Shown: positions 9,541 through 18,242 of the stretch, one piece after another
How the letters are laid out: each line of letters opens with the position of its first letter
Numbering within the stretch: the first letter of the stretch is position 1
Source of the DNA: Gemmatimonadaceae bacterium
GTDB lineage: Bacteria; Gemmatimonadota; Gemmatimonadetes; Gemmatimonadales; Gemmatimonadaceae
Assembly: GCA_016720905.1 (NCBI GenBank)
Contig: JADKJT010000003.1
Span: forward strand, 287,302 to 351,301
Direction of reading: 5' to 3'
Length of the DNA stretch: 64,000 bases
Notes under the pieces: model-generated
The model's database searches: none
What the model was told of the DNA's origin: nothing
The model's input: only the letters and a program-made list of their open reading frames with translations
Position numbers and translations under genes: made by a program

Positions 9541-10740
9541 ATGTTCTTCAAGAAATCCACACCCGAGCCACGTCCCGCGTCCGAGCGAAGCAGCTCGAAC
9601 GGCGTCAATGGCTCCCCGCAGCTCAATGTGATCCAGGGCGGTGCCGCTGCCAGCGCCGCGCCTCAACGCTCGTCCTCATCGAGCGACGACAGTATCGGCA
9701 TGGTCATCGACGCCCTTGGTGGTGTGCTGACCGCGCTGGCGCGCTATCCCATTGATTTGCCGGACCGTCCGGGTGAGGAAAGCGCCCGCGAAATCGCCAA
9801 GTGGCAGCGTCACGCGACGCTGGGCTACGGACTCGACGAGGCGGATCAGACGGGCTCAGTTGGTGTCGCCGACCGCGACTGGGGCGGCATCATTCGCACG
9901 GTGACCGAGCAGCGTCGCGAGGAGCACCGCCACGTGGCGGGCTCCATCAACGAGCTGCGTGACGCGCTGTGGGCGTGCGTCGAGACGGTGCACAATGCGG
10001 TGAAGGTGGATCAGAAGACGGACGTGACCACGAACGACCAGATGGACAAGGCCCGCAACGCGCTGAAGCGTTTGCAGCCCGGATCCATCAAGCAGGATGT
10101 GCTGGGCGCCGTATTGGCGATTGAAGGGGCGCTGCAGTCGCGCCGCGAACAACAGGCGGACCAGTACACGAACCTGGCCACCAAGCTGGACAAGCTGGGC
10201 AAGCAACTGGAAGAAGCGCGCCGCGAGAGCACGACGGATGCGCTCACCGGTATCGGCAATCGCAAGTTGTTCGATACGATGATTGCGCGCGCGGTGCAGA
10301 TGTTCTCGCTGTCCAAGCAGCCAGTGGTGTTGCTGATGATCGACATGGACAAGCTCAAGCTTGTCAACGACATGTACGGGCATCAGGCCGGTGACACCGC
10401 GATTGCGACGCTGGGCCGCGCGTTGACCAAGGTGTTCCTGCGCCAGTCCGACGTGTTGTGCCGTTACGGCGGCGACGAGTTTGCCGCCATCCTGCACAAC
10501 ACCGATTGGAAGATGGCACAGACGCTGGCGCGTCGGTTGGGTGACACGCTGTCGCAGTTGCCCGCGCCGCATCCGGCCATGGAGTTCAGTATCGGCGCCT
10601 CAGTGGGCGTGGCGCAGCTGGAGCCGCTGGAAGACGCGGAGGAGTGGAAGGCGCGCGCCGACAAGGCGCTGTACAAGGCGAAGCAGAATGGTCGCGATCG
10701 GGTCGCTGTGGCCGAAAGCGCGTCCACCAAGGTGGCATGA
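9541..10740 (+). CDS. Diguanylate cyclase (GGDEF) with uncharacterised N-terminal domain
   Basis: The 399-residue protein starts at ATG 9541. Residues 1-55 are low-complexity and polar. Residues 55-210 are a helical region without a recognised domain, and residues about 230-390 are a GGDEF domain. The active-site loop GGDEF is intact at 310-314, and the inhibitory I-site RQSD (301-304) lies exactly five residues upstream, so product inhibition by c-di-GMP is expected. There is no signal peptide or membrane helix, so the enzyme is soluble. DALTGIGNRKLFD and IDMDKLKLVNDMYGHQAGD complete the core. It likely makes c-di-GMP from two GTP. The gene ends before a strong hairpin at 10799-10832. Confidence 0.94.
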   Translation: MFFKKSTPEPRPASERSSSNGVNGSPQLNVIQGGAAASAAPQRSSSSSDDSIGMVIDALGGVLTALARYPIDLPDRPGEESAREIAKWQRHATLGYGLDEADQTGSVGVADRDWGGIIRTVTEQRREEHRHVAGSINELRDALWACVETVHNAVKVDQKTDVTTNDQMDKARNALKRLQPGSIKQDVLGAVLAIEGALQSRREQQADQYTNLATKLDKLGKQLEEARRESTTDALTGIGNRKLFDTMIARAVQMFSLSKQPVVLLMIDMDKLKLVNDMYGHQAGDTAIATLGRALTKVFLRQSDVLCRYGGDEFAAILHNTDWKMAQTLARRLGDTLSQLPAPHPAMEFSIGASVGVAQLEPLEDAEEWKARADKALYKAKQNGRDRVAVAESASTKVA

Positions 10741-10798
10741 CCGAACGCAATGACGAATGAGAGGTTGGAAAATACGCCCCCATGATGATTGCGAATGA

Positions 10799-10832
10799 CC
10801 GAACGCCCCAGCCGATTGGCTGGGGCGTTCGG
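10799..10832. terminator. Bidirectional hairpin between GGDEF gene and P-type ATPase gene
   Basis: A perfect 15-bp inverted repeat (10799-10813 against 10818-10832) encloses the loop GATT. It sits between two convergent genes and only four bases from the ATPase stop codon on the other strand. T-runs after the stem are short on both strands, so it may work as a shared intrinsic terminator or simply as an RNA end-stabilising hairpin. Confidence 0.75.
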
Positions 10833-10836
10833 CGTT

Positions 10837-12672
10837 TCAGGACTGATCGAAGCTTGCCCGCAGCGCGTTCAGGATCACCGCCACGTCAATCGCTTCCTGC
10901 GCCAGCGCACCGGCAATCGGCGTGAGATAGCCGAACGCGGCCAGCACCATCCCCACCATGCTGAGCCCCAGACCCACGCCGATGCTCTGGCGCGCGATGT
11001 ACAACGCCCGGCGTCCAATGCGAACCGCTTCCGCGACGCGCGCCGGATCGTCGATCAGCAACACCACATCTGCCGCTTCGGCCACCACGCCGCCGCCATG
11101 ACCCGCCAGCGCGACACCCACACTCGCCGCGCTCAGCGCCGGGGCGTCGTTGGTGCCATCGCCCACCATCAGCACACGCCGACCGCTGGCTTCCAGCGCC
11201 TGCACGCGTCGCACCTTGTCTTCTGCCGAGAGGTCGCCCGCGAAGTTGGTGATGCCCAGCTGCGCGGCGATCTTCGCCACATTCTCGGAACGATCCCCGG
11301 AGAGCAGCTGCGAGTCCCGAAGGCCCAGGAGCGCCAGCTCGTCGAACAGGAGATGCAGGTCGTCACGCAGCTCATCGGAAAATTCGATGCGACCCAGCGC
11401 GCCATTCGACGAACCGACATACGCGCGCAAGCCGTCGGCATCGACCTCCATGGCGTCCAGCCGTGGCGCCAACGCCGGTAGGGTCGTGCGTAAATACGCA
11501 GGAGATCCCACGGCCACGGTCACACCGGCCACGTGACCCATCACGCCGCTGCCGGGCGTTTCCTGGAGATTGTCCGCCAGCACCACGGACATGTTGCGCG
11601 CGTCAGCCTCGGCCACCACCACGCGTGCCAGCAGGTGACCCGAGCCTTGCTCGACGGCCGCCGCCAGGGCGAGCAAGGCCTCCGATGTGAGGCCATCGTC
11701 AGTCACAATTTGATGCACGCGCGGTTTGCCGATCGTCAACGTGCCGGTTTTATCGAACACCGCGGTCTGCACATGGGCCAGCGCCTCCAGGGCGCCGCCG
11801 TTGCGCACGATGATGGCCCGACGCGCGGCGCGATTGATCCCGCCAATGATCGCCACCGGTACCGCGAGAATCAGCGGACACGGTGTGGCCACCACGAGCA
11901 CGGCCAGCACCCGTGTCACGTCGCCGGAGAGGAACCAGGCCAGTGCACAGACCGCGAGCGTGAGCGGGGTGAACCAGACCGCGATCTTGTCGGCCATGCG
12001 CTGCAGCGGGCTCTTGCTGGCCTGCGCGCTGCGCACGAGTTCCACGATGCGCGCATACTGACTGTCCTGCGAGGTGCGAATGGCCAGGATGGTCAGCGCG
12101 CCCTCCTGATTCACACTGCCCGACAGCAGCTTCGTGCCCGCCAGCGCCTTGACGGGAATGGGCTCGCCGGTCAAACGCGAGGTGTCCACATGTGACGCAC
12201 CGGACGTGACCTCGGCGTCACACGGCACCAGCTCGCCCGGACGCACCAGCAGCATATCGCCGGGAACGATGGCCGTGGCCGCGATCTCGGTGACCACCGC
12301 GTTAGCGACGCGATGGGCAATGCGCGGGGCATCGGCCTCCAGCGCCTCCACCGCGCTGCTGGCGCGGGCGACGGCATAGGTCTCGAGCGCTTCGCCGCCG
12401 GTTTGCATGAGGACCACCACCAACCCTGCCAGTGGCTGCTGCAATCCAATGGCACCGGCAATGGCCAGCATCGCCACCACGTCCGCCGCAAATTCGCCGC
12501 GCAGCATTCCCCGCAACGTCTTCCACGACACGGGCACGCCGGTGAGTATCAGGCCGGCGTACCACACTCGCTCACGCCAGATCGCGCCGTCTGGCGCGAA
12601 CGAGAGCATGGCTCCCACCGTGAGGAACAGGAGCGCGGCCAGTGGCATTCTGGGCAAGGCGAATGATCGCAT
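10837..12672 (-). CDS. Heavy-metal P1B-type ATPase with a CPL membrane motif
   Basis: The 611-residue protein starts at ATG 12672. It has no N-terminal metal-binding domain and begins with membrane helices. The actuator loop has LTGEP (TGE at 168-170), phosphorylation is at D307 (DKTGTLT) and the hinge is MVGDGTNDAPAL. The transmembrane motif is TPCPL (Cys265-Pro-Leu267) rather than CPC, CPH or SPC. The conserved His-Pro of the nucleotide domain reads His-Leu in GSGHLLARV. This variant places it outside the well-typed Cu, Zn/Cd and Co groups, so the metal is uncertain. It exports, or less likely imports, a transition metal across the inner membrane. No regulator or chaperone gene is adjacent. 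Confidence 0.9.
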   Translation of the reverse strand: MRSFALPRMPLAALLFLTVGAMLSFAPDGAIWRERVWYAGLILTGVPVSWKTLRGMLRGEFAADVVAMLAIAGAIGLQQPLAGLVVVLMQTGGEALETYAVARASSAVEALEADAPRIAHRVANAVVTEIAATAIVPGDMLLVRPGELVPCDAEVTSGASHVDTSRLTGEPIPVKALAGTKLLSGSVNQEGALTILAIRTSQDSQYARIVELVRSAQASKSPLQRMADKIAVWFTPLTLAVCALAWFLSGDVTRVLAVLVVATPCPLILAVPVAIIGGINRAARRAIIVRNGGALEALAHVQTAVFDKTGTLTIGKPRVHQIVTDDGLTSEALLALAAAVEQGSGHLLARVVVAEADARNMSVVLADNLQETPGSGVMGHVAGVTVAVGSPAYLRTTLPALAPRLDAMEVDADGLRAYVGSSNGALGRIEFSDELRDDLHLLFDELALLGLRDSQLLSGDRSENVAKIAAQLGITNFAGDLSAEDKVRRVQALEASGRRVLMVGDGTNDAPALSAASVGVALAGHGGGVVAEAADVVLLIDDPARVAEAVRIGRRALYIARQSIGVGLGLSMVGMVLAAFGYLTPIAGALAQEAIDVAVILNALRASFDQS

Positions 12673-12795
12673 CTCTTAAGAATATCGCCGAAAGCACACC
12701 GCGCACATGCCGTCGTGACGGATTTGCACGGTCACACTGGCTAGCGTCACGGTCGTCGGGCTATTCTCGACTGTCTCCAACCGACGGAACTCCCC

Positions 12796-14409
12796 GTGCA
12801 CACGCCTACGCATTCCGACGCCGCGCTGGCCGCGATCGTCGATATCTCCTCCGATGCGATCATCGCGCTGGACAATCAGTACAAGATTATCCGCTTCAAT
12901 CGTGGCGCCGAGGACACATTCGGGTGGACCGAGGCGGAGATGCTGGGTCAACCGCTGGATCGCCTGCTGCCAGCGGGCATTCGCGCCGTGCATGACCATC
13001 ATGTGCGACGGTTCGCCGAGGGGGCGGTTGCGTCGCGTCGCATGGCGCAACGCGCGGAGATCTCGGGTCTGCGGCGCACTGGCGAGGGATTTCCCGCCGA
13101 AGCGTCGATTGCCCGTGTGACCATCGACGGGGTGCAAACGTTCATGGTGACGCTGCGCGATGTCAGCGAACGCCGTCGTGTGGAAGAGCGCCAGCGATTG
13201 ATGGCGGCGGCCGGGTGGGTCCTGGCTGCCTCACTCGACATCGATTCGACCATGGCAACCGTGGCGGAACTCCCGCTGCCGTTGGTGGGAGACTGGTCCC
13301 TCCTGGAGCTGGTGACGGCCGACGGTCGCATTCGGCGGGTGGCCTCGGCCCATGCCGATGCCGCACACACCGCGTTGACTGCCGCGCTGGTGTCGCGCGC
13401 GGCCGTTGAATCCAGTGACAACCCACCGACGACGAGCGGCGGGCGCGCCGCGCATGAGGTGGAGGCCCAACGCATTTCGGACACGAAGGCATGGATAGAG
13501 GCGAATTTCCCCGATCCGCTGGATCGCGAGCGAGTGGAGACACTGGGGGCTTCGGCGGTGCTGATGGTACCGCTCCGAGCGGGTGGACGGGCCATCGGCG
13601 TATTGCATGTGGTGCGCGCGAAGTCTGGCGCCATGCATCTGCCCGAAGACGCCCAGTTGGCGGACCAGTATGCCGGACTGGCCGCGCTGGCGCTGGAGAA
13701 CGCACGACTCTACCATGAAGCGCGCCAGGCGGTCCGCGAGCGTGACGATATGCTGGCCGTGGTGTCGCACGATTTGCGGAATCCCGTCAACGCCATTGTT
13801 CTCCTGACCGGTGCCGTGTTGAGCGGGGACCACGAGGGGGGCGCCCTGATGAACCGCGATGACGTGGAGAGCATCCGGTCCGCGGCGCGTCAGGCGAACG
13901 ACCTGATCCAGGACTTGCAGGATGTCTCGCGCATCTCGACGGGCCGACTGCGGGTGGAGCAGCGCCCCGTGTCCATTGAAGAGGTGGTCGACGATGCCGC
14001 AGACATGTTCGAGCCGGCGATGCGTGATGCCGGGATCACGTTCGCGGTGCAGGTCGCGCCGGGCATCGACCCACTGCCGGCCGATCGCGGGCGCCTGTTG
14101 CAGGTGCTCTCCAACCTGCTCGGGAATGCGGTGCGCTTCACGCCGCGCGGCGGCGACGTGACGTTATCGCTCGAGCGCGGCGAATCGGCGGTGCGCATTG
14201 CGGTGCGCGACACGGGCCCTGGCGTGGCTCCGGACGATGTGCCGCGATTGTTCGAGCGTTACTGGCAGGCACCGCGATTGTTGCGCGCGGGCTCGGGACT
14301 CGGACTGTTCATCTCCAAGGGGATTGTGGAGGCGCACGGCGGCGAAATCGGGGTGGTGAGCAATGTCGGGCAGGGGAGTGAGTTCTGGTTCACGGTTCCG
14401 GTGCCGTAG
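12796..14409 (+). CDS. Soluble sensor histidine kinase, PAS-GAF-HisKA-HATPase
   Basis: GTG 12796 opens a 537-residue protein with no membrane segment. A PAS domain (about 8-120, SSDAIIALDNQYKIIRFNRGAED) is followed by a GAF domain (about 145-300). The HisKA dimerisation helix carries the phospho-accepting H325 in VVSHDLRNPVNAI, and the ATPase domain has the N box NLLGNAVRFTP, the G1 box DTGPGVAP and GSGLGLFIS. It autophosphorylates in response to a cytoplasmic signal, perhaps redox or a ligand. No response regulator is adjacent, so its partner lies elsewhere. The start region is divergent from the P-type ATPase gene. Its last 20 bases overlap the convergent DUF2490-like gene. Confidence 0.92.
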   Translation: MHTPTHSDAALAAIVDISSDAIIALDNQYKIIRFNRGAEDTFGWTEAEMLGQPLDRLLPAGIRAVHDHHVRRFAEGAVASRRMAQRAEISGLRRTGEGFPAEASIARVTIDGVQTFMVTLRDVSERRRVEERQRLMAAAGWVLAASLDIDSTMATVAELPLPLVGDWSLLELVTADGRIRRVASAHADAAHTALTAALVSRAAVESSDNPPTTSGGRAAHEVEAQRISDTKAWIEANFPDPLDRERVETLGASAVLMVPLRAGGRAIGVLHVVRAKSGAMHLPEDAQLADQYAGLAALALENARLYHEARQAVRERDDMLAVVSHDLRNPVNAIVLLTGAVLSGDHEGGALMNRDDVESIRSAARQANDLIQDLQDVSRISTGRLRVEQRPVSIEEVVDDAADMFEPAMRDAGITFAVQVAPGIDPLPADRGRLLQVLSNLLGNAVRFTPRGGDVTLSLERGESAVRIAVRDTGPGVAPDDVPRLFERYWQAPRLLRAGSGLGLFISKGIVEAHGGEIGVVSNVGQGSEFWFTVPVP

Positions 14410-15167
14410 GAGGAGCGATCAGCAACCACGAGAGCGTGAGGGTGTGGTTCACTTCGTTCGCGCGCCGCGCCGCGAATGCATTCCAGAGATTCATGTAACC
14501 AATTTCGATGCGCTGTCGCGCGTCGAGCGGCAGGCCAATGCCGATGGCCGCGCGGTTTTGCGTGACCTGCACTGTGGCGCCGCCGCCGCCGATGGGCATC
14601 AGCAGTTCATCCCAGACAAACGTCTGGAGGGGACGACGGCGAAGGCGAAGGGCCGGCCAGCGGCCCTTGCAGGCGCCCCAGATATCGTACCCGATTGGCG
14701 TAGGTGGTTGGCGCGGTGTGCTCGCCGACCGGCGCATCAGGAAGCACGGCCGTCACCCACCGTTGTTCCAGCCGATACCGGTGACTGATCGTCAGCGCGC
14801 TTGCCTTGTGCGTGAGCGACAGCTGTTGCCAGCTGCGGTGTTCGCGGGTGGGGTTCGCGATGGGGAGCGCTCCATAGGGAGCCGTGGCCACATAGCCATA
14901 CCCGGCCGCCAGTCGCACACCGGGTGCCACCGTGAGTTGCACCCCGGGCCGGATGAGCAATTGCTGCGGCTGCTGTCCGGAGTCCAGTCGCCGCCACTGC
15001 CCATCAAACCAGAGCGACCACCGGCCGCGCAGCGGCTGGTCCACAAAGGCACCCAGCCACTGGGCGTTCTGGTGCCGTGAGATCCACGGGGTCGTCTGGG
15101 CGGTGAGCGTCGGCGCCAGCCCGGTCAGGAGCAGGGCGAGCAGCGGCGGGGAGGATGGAATTCTCAC
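14390..15167 (-). CDS. DUF2490-like outer-membrane protein, interrupted by a frameshift
   Basis: The gene starts at GTG 15167, with a signal peptide (PPLLALLLTGLAPTLTAQ). The N-terminal two thirds (WSLWFDGQWR, LLIRPGVQLTVAPGVRLAAGYGY, HRYRLEQRW, YANRVRYLGRLQGPLAG) read in one frame and then run into a stop at 14607. The natural continuation (LQTFVWDELLMP, QNRAAIGIGLPL, RIEIGYMNLWNAF) is in another frame ending at 14390. One extra base, most simply in the G run at 14629-14632, would restore a single protein of about 258 residues. Motif order (NRxRY, then DEL, then EIGYMN) matches the DUF2490 outer-membrane family of unknown function. This may be a real null allele or an assembly indel. Confidence 0.7.
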
Positions 15168-15226
15168 GACGAGGCGCGGCTGGAGTGGATGGGGGCTTGC
15201 GGGCGGCGACAAAACGTGCAAGTATT

Positions 15227-15250
15227 CATATGTGCAAACATATGCACATG
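15227..15250. promoter_or_regulatory. Candidate ArsR-type operator upstream of the arsR-like gene
   Basis: CATATG occurs at 15227-15232 and again at 15239-15244, exactly 12 bases apart. The pair lies within a 7-bp inverted repeat, ATGTGCA (15230-15236) and TGCACAT (15243-15249). AT-rich imperfect palindromes containing CATATG are typical of SmtB/ArsR operators. This one is in the otherwise GC-rich gap between the divergent DUF2490-like and ArsR-like genes. Autoregulation is inferred, not shown. Confidence 0.45.
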
Positions 15251-15312
15251 TTGATTGCCACGCCAGCCGACGCGTCGCCACGTGGCGCGCTCCGTCCTCT
15301 CATTCACGGCCC

Positions 15313-15666
15313 ATGCCTTTCCGATCGAACGCCAGCCAGCAATTGGCCGACATGCTCTCGGTGCTGGACCATCCGCATCGGTTGCGCATTGTCGAGGAAC
15401 TGGGGTCTGGCGAGCTCGACGTGGCCTCGATCGCGGCGTTGCTCGAGATCTCGTCGTCGGGCACGTCGCAGCATCTCAGCAAGCTTCGAGCGCGCCGCAT
15501 TGTGCTGGAACGGCGCGATGGTCGGCATGTGCACTATCGACTGGCCAACCCGGCGCTCTCGCAATGGCTGCTGGACGGACTCACCCTGTTGGAGGCAGAT
15601 CCGGAAGGATCTCGCGATACGAAACGCGATCTACGACGGGCGCGACTCGCCTGGTCGAAACACTAA
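15313..15666 (+). CDS. ArsR/SmtB-family transcriptional regulator
   Basis: ATG 15313 gives a 117-residue winged-helix protein. The frame is open further upstream, but family homology starts at LADMLSVLDHPHRLRIVEEL. The recognition helix is SSSGTSQHLSKLR and the wing is RRIVLERRDGRHVHYRL, both typical of ArsR. The metal-binding CVC motif of classical arsenic or zinc sensors is absent; the protein has no Cys at all. It therefore probably responds to a non-metal cue or uses His/Asp ligands. It is followed 25 bases later by carbonic anhydrase and SulP genes, which are its likely targets. The inverted repeat at 15227-15250 is a plausible binding site. Confidence 0.85.
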   Translation: MPFRSNASQQLADMLSVLDHPHRLRIVEELGSGELDVASIAALLEISSSGTSQHLSKLRARRIVLERRDGRHVHYRLANPALSQWLLDGLTLLEADPEGSRDTKRDLRRARLAWSKH

Positions 15667-15691
15667 CGCTCTCGGCCCCACACCACGACCC

Positions 15692-16360
15692 ATGCAAAAA
15701 CTCATCGACGGTCTCCATCACTTTCAAACCACGCTCTTCAGTACCCAGCGTGAATTGTTCGAGCGTCTCGCGGGCGGTCAGTCGCCCGATGCCCTGTTCA
15801 TCACCTGCTCCGATTCGCGCATCAATCCCAACCTGATCACGCAAACCGAGCCGGGGGAGTTGTTCATCCTGCGCAATGCCGGCAACATCATTCCGCCCTA
15901 CGGCGCCTCGCAGGGCGGTGAAGCGGCCACGGTCGAATTCGCCGTGGCGGGACTTGGCGTGCAAGACATCATTGTGTGCGGTCACTCGCATTGTGGGGCC
16001 ATGAAGGGACTGCTGGACGAGTCGCTGACTGCGGACATTCCAGCCGTGCGCAGTTGGTTGGGGCATGCCGAGAGCACCAAGCGCGTGATGAAGGAGAATT
16101 ACGTGGGGCTGACAGGTGAGAAGCTGGTATCGGCCTGCGTGCAGGAGAACGTGCTGGCGCAACTCGAGAACCTCAAAACGCACCCGTCGGTGGCGGCGCG
16201 ACTGGCCCGCGGGAAAGTCAAGTTGCATGGCTGGGTGTACAAGATCGAAACCGGCGAAGTGTTCGGGTTCGATCCGACGCAGGGGCAGTTCGTGCGCATG
16301 GATCAGGTGACGGTGGCCGAGTCGCAGCGCGGCAATCGTGCCGTTATGGCGGAAATCTGA
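15692..16360 (+). CDS. Beta-class carbonic anhydrase
   Basis: ATG 15692 gives 222 residues, the usual length of the family. Zinc ligands and the Asp-Arg dyad are present: C39, D41 and R43 in CSDSRINP, and H98 and C101 in GHSHCGAMKG. The enzyme interconverts CO2 and bicarbonate in the cytoplasm. The gene ends two bases before the SulP transporter start and follows the ArsR-type regulator by 25 bases, so the three appear to form one transcription unit. Pairing of a carbonic anhydrase with a SulP carrier is a known arrangement for bicarbonate uptake and use. Confidence 0.95.
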   Translation: MQKLIDGLHHFQTTLFSTQRELFERLAGGQSPDALFITCSDSRINPNLITQTEPGELFILRNAGNIIPPYGASQGGEAATVEFAVAGLGVQDIIVCGHSHCGAMKGLLDESLTADIPAVRSWLGHAESTKRVMKENYVGLTGEKLVSACVQENVLAQLENLKTHPSVAARLARGKVKLHGWVYKIETGEVFGFDPTQGQFVRMDQVTVAESQRGNRAVMAEI

Positions 16361-16362
16361 TC

Positions 16363-17922
16363 ATGTCCACCACAACGTGGCCGCACTGGCGCGAGGCGTT
16401 CCCCAAGGACGCGCTGGCGTCGGTGGTGGTCTTCCTCGTGGCGCTCCCGCTGTGCATGGGTATTGCCATCGCCTCGGGCCTGCCGCCCGCCGCTGGCCTC
16501 GTGACGGGCATGGTGGGCGGGCTGGTGGTCGGCACCATTGCCGGGTCACCGCTTCAGGTCAGTGGCCCGGCCGCAGGCCTGGCCGTGATTGTCTATCAGC
16601 TGGTGCAGCAGTTCGGCGTGGCCACGCTGGGAATCATCGTGCTGCTGGCCGGGTTGCTGCAGCTCACAGCGGGTCTGTTCAAGATTGGCCAGCTGTTCCG
16701 TGCGGTCTCGCCGGCGGTCATCCACGGCATGCTGGGCGGCATCGGCGTCTTGATTTTTGCCTCGCAGTTTCACGTGATGCTGGACGATGGTCCCAAGGGC
16801 AGCGGCATCATGAATCTGATGTCCATTCCGGCGGCGATCATGAAGGGCGTCTTTCCGGTTGATGGGTCTGTGCACCATCAGGCGGCCGCCGTGGGACTCG
16901 TCACCATCATGGCGTTGCTGGCCTGGCTGCGATTCTCACCGTCGCGACTCAAGTTGGTGCCCGCGCATCTGGTGGCCGTGATGGTGGCGGTGGGTGTGGC
17001 GCAAGCGTTCGCGCTGGGCATCAAGTTCGTGTCGGTGCCGGACAATCTGTTGGCCACGCTCACCTTTCCAACGGCCGAAACGCTTGGCGCGCTCCGCGAT
17101 CTGAACATCCTCAAGGCCGCTGCCGCATTGGCGTTCATCGCCAGTGCCGAGACGTTGCTGTGCGCCACGGCCATCGACCAAAAGCACGATGGACCGCGCA
17201 CCAACTACGATCGCGAACTGGTGGCGCAAGGCATTGGCAACGCCATCTGCGGTTCGGTGGGTGCGTTGCCCATGACCGGTGTGATCGTGCGTTCGGCGGC
17301 CAATGTGGAGGCGGGCGGTCGCACTCGCACCAGCGCGATCCTGCACGGCGCGTGGATTCTGCTGTTGGTCACCGCCGCGCCGTTCGTGCTGGCGACGATC
17401 CCGGTGGCCGCGCTGGCTGCCATTCTGGTATACACCGGGTTCAAGCTGCTCAACATTCCGCAGATGAAGAAGCTGTGGGCCCAGGGGCGCGCCGAATTCG
17501 CGATCTATGCGCTCACGCTGCTGGCTATTGTCTTCACCGATCTGCTCACGGGCGTCATGGTCGGCGTGGTCGCCTCAGTGGCGAAGCTGTTGTACACGTT
17601 CACGCATCTCACGCTTACGACCACGCAGGTGGACGAGACATATCATGTGCATATCGAGGGCGCGGCCACGTTTCTGCGCCTGCCGGCACTCGCCACGGCG
17701 CTGGAGGCCATTCCGCGGTCGGCCGAACTGCACATTCATATCGAGCGCGCGTCATTTGTGGACCACGCGGCGCTGGAATCCATCATGAGTTGGGAGCGGC
17801 AGGCGGAGCGCGCAAACGGAAAGCTGGTGCTGGAGTGGGAAGAAATCCGTCAGCTCAACCGCAGCACCAGACCCGTGGGAGCGATGGCAACCCTTCGGCC
17901 AAGCGCACCCCTGGCGGTATAA
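16363..17922 (+). CDS. SulP-family anion transporter (bicarbonate or sulfate)
   Basis: The 519-residue protein starts at ATG 16363, two bases after the carbonic anhydrase stop. It has a multi-helix SulP core with PLCMGIAIASGLPPAAGLVTG, the inverted-repeat helix motif SPLQVSGPAAGLAVIVYQ and the TGVIVRSAANVEAGGRTR loop. A short C-terminal STAS domain is at about 430-505. The tandem with carbonic anhydrase argues for bicarbonate as substrate; sulfate cannot be excluded from sequence alone. It is an inner-membrane protein. A second, more divergent SulP is encoded at 31843-33636. Confidence 0.92.
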   Translation: MSTTTWPHWREAFPKDALASVVVFLVALPLCMGIAIASGLPPAAGLVTGMVGGLVVGTIAGSPLQVSGPAAGLAVIVYQLVQQFGVATLGIIVLLAGLLQLTAGLFKIGQLFRAVSPAVIHGMLGGIGVLIFASQFHVMLDDGPKGSGIMNLMSIPAAIMKGVFPVDGSVHHQAAAVGLVTIMALLAWLRFSPSRLKLVPAHLVAVMVAVGVAQAFALGIKFVSVPDNLLATLTFPTAETLGALRDLNILKAAAALAFIASAETLLCATAIDQKHDGPRTNYDRELVAQGIGNAICGSVGALPMTGVIVRSAANVEAGGRTRTSAILHGAWILLLVTAAPFVLATIPVAALAAILVYTGFKLLNIPQMKKLWAQGRAEFAIYALTLLAIVFTDLLTGVMVGVVASVAKLLYTFTHLTLTTTQVDETYHVHIEGAATFLRLPALATALEAIPRSAELHIHIERASFVDHAALESIMSWERQAERANGKLVLEWEEIRQLNRSTRPVGAMATLRPSAPLAV

Positions 17923-17925
17923 CGC

Positions 17926-18153
17926 CTAGTGCGCGGGCTTCGCGTCGGTCGGCTTCGCTTCACCGCTGGCGGGTGCATGCTCGGCACCCGCCGCATCACG
18001 ATCGCGAAAGACCTGCGCGGCCATCGGGTCGCGCGGGTGCAGGTACGTATTCTTGTGGATCGTGTAGGCGGTAAACGCCAGCGTGGCGGTCATCACGCAG
18101 GTGAGGGCCGCGGCACCCCAGCCCAACTTGTTCGGATTGTACGCAGCACTCAT
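17926..18153 (-). CDS. Small single-pass membrane protein, unknown function
   Basis: ATG 18153 opens a 75-residue protein (MSAAYNPNKLGWG). It has one transmembrane helix at about residues 10-30 and a charged, Ala/Lys/Asp/His-rich tail. A GTG 57 bases upstream is in frame, but the ATG gives a cleaner membrane protein. It is convergent with the SulP gene, three bases away, and lies downstream of dinB on the same strand. I do not recognise a family. The shape resembles small assembly factors or subunits of membrane complexes. Confidence 0.6.
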   Translation of the reverse strand: MSAAYNPNKLGWGAAALTCVMTATLAFTAYTIHKNTYLHPRDPMAAQVFRDRDAAGAEHAPASGEAKPTDAKPAH

Positions 18154-18242
18154 GGAAAACCCCGTCTGGAATAACTGGAGAACCGAATCGGTCGGAAAGT
18201 AAGCGCTCACCCCGACCCCCGGTAGCGGGGCGCAGCTCGAAG

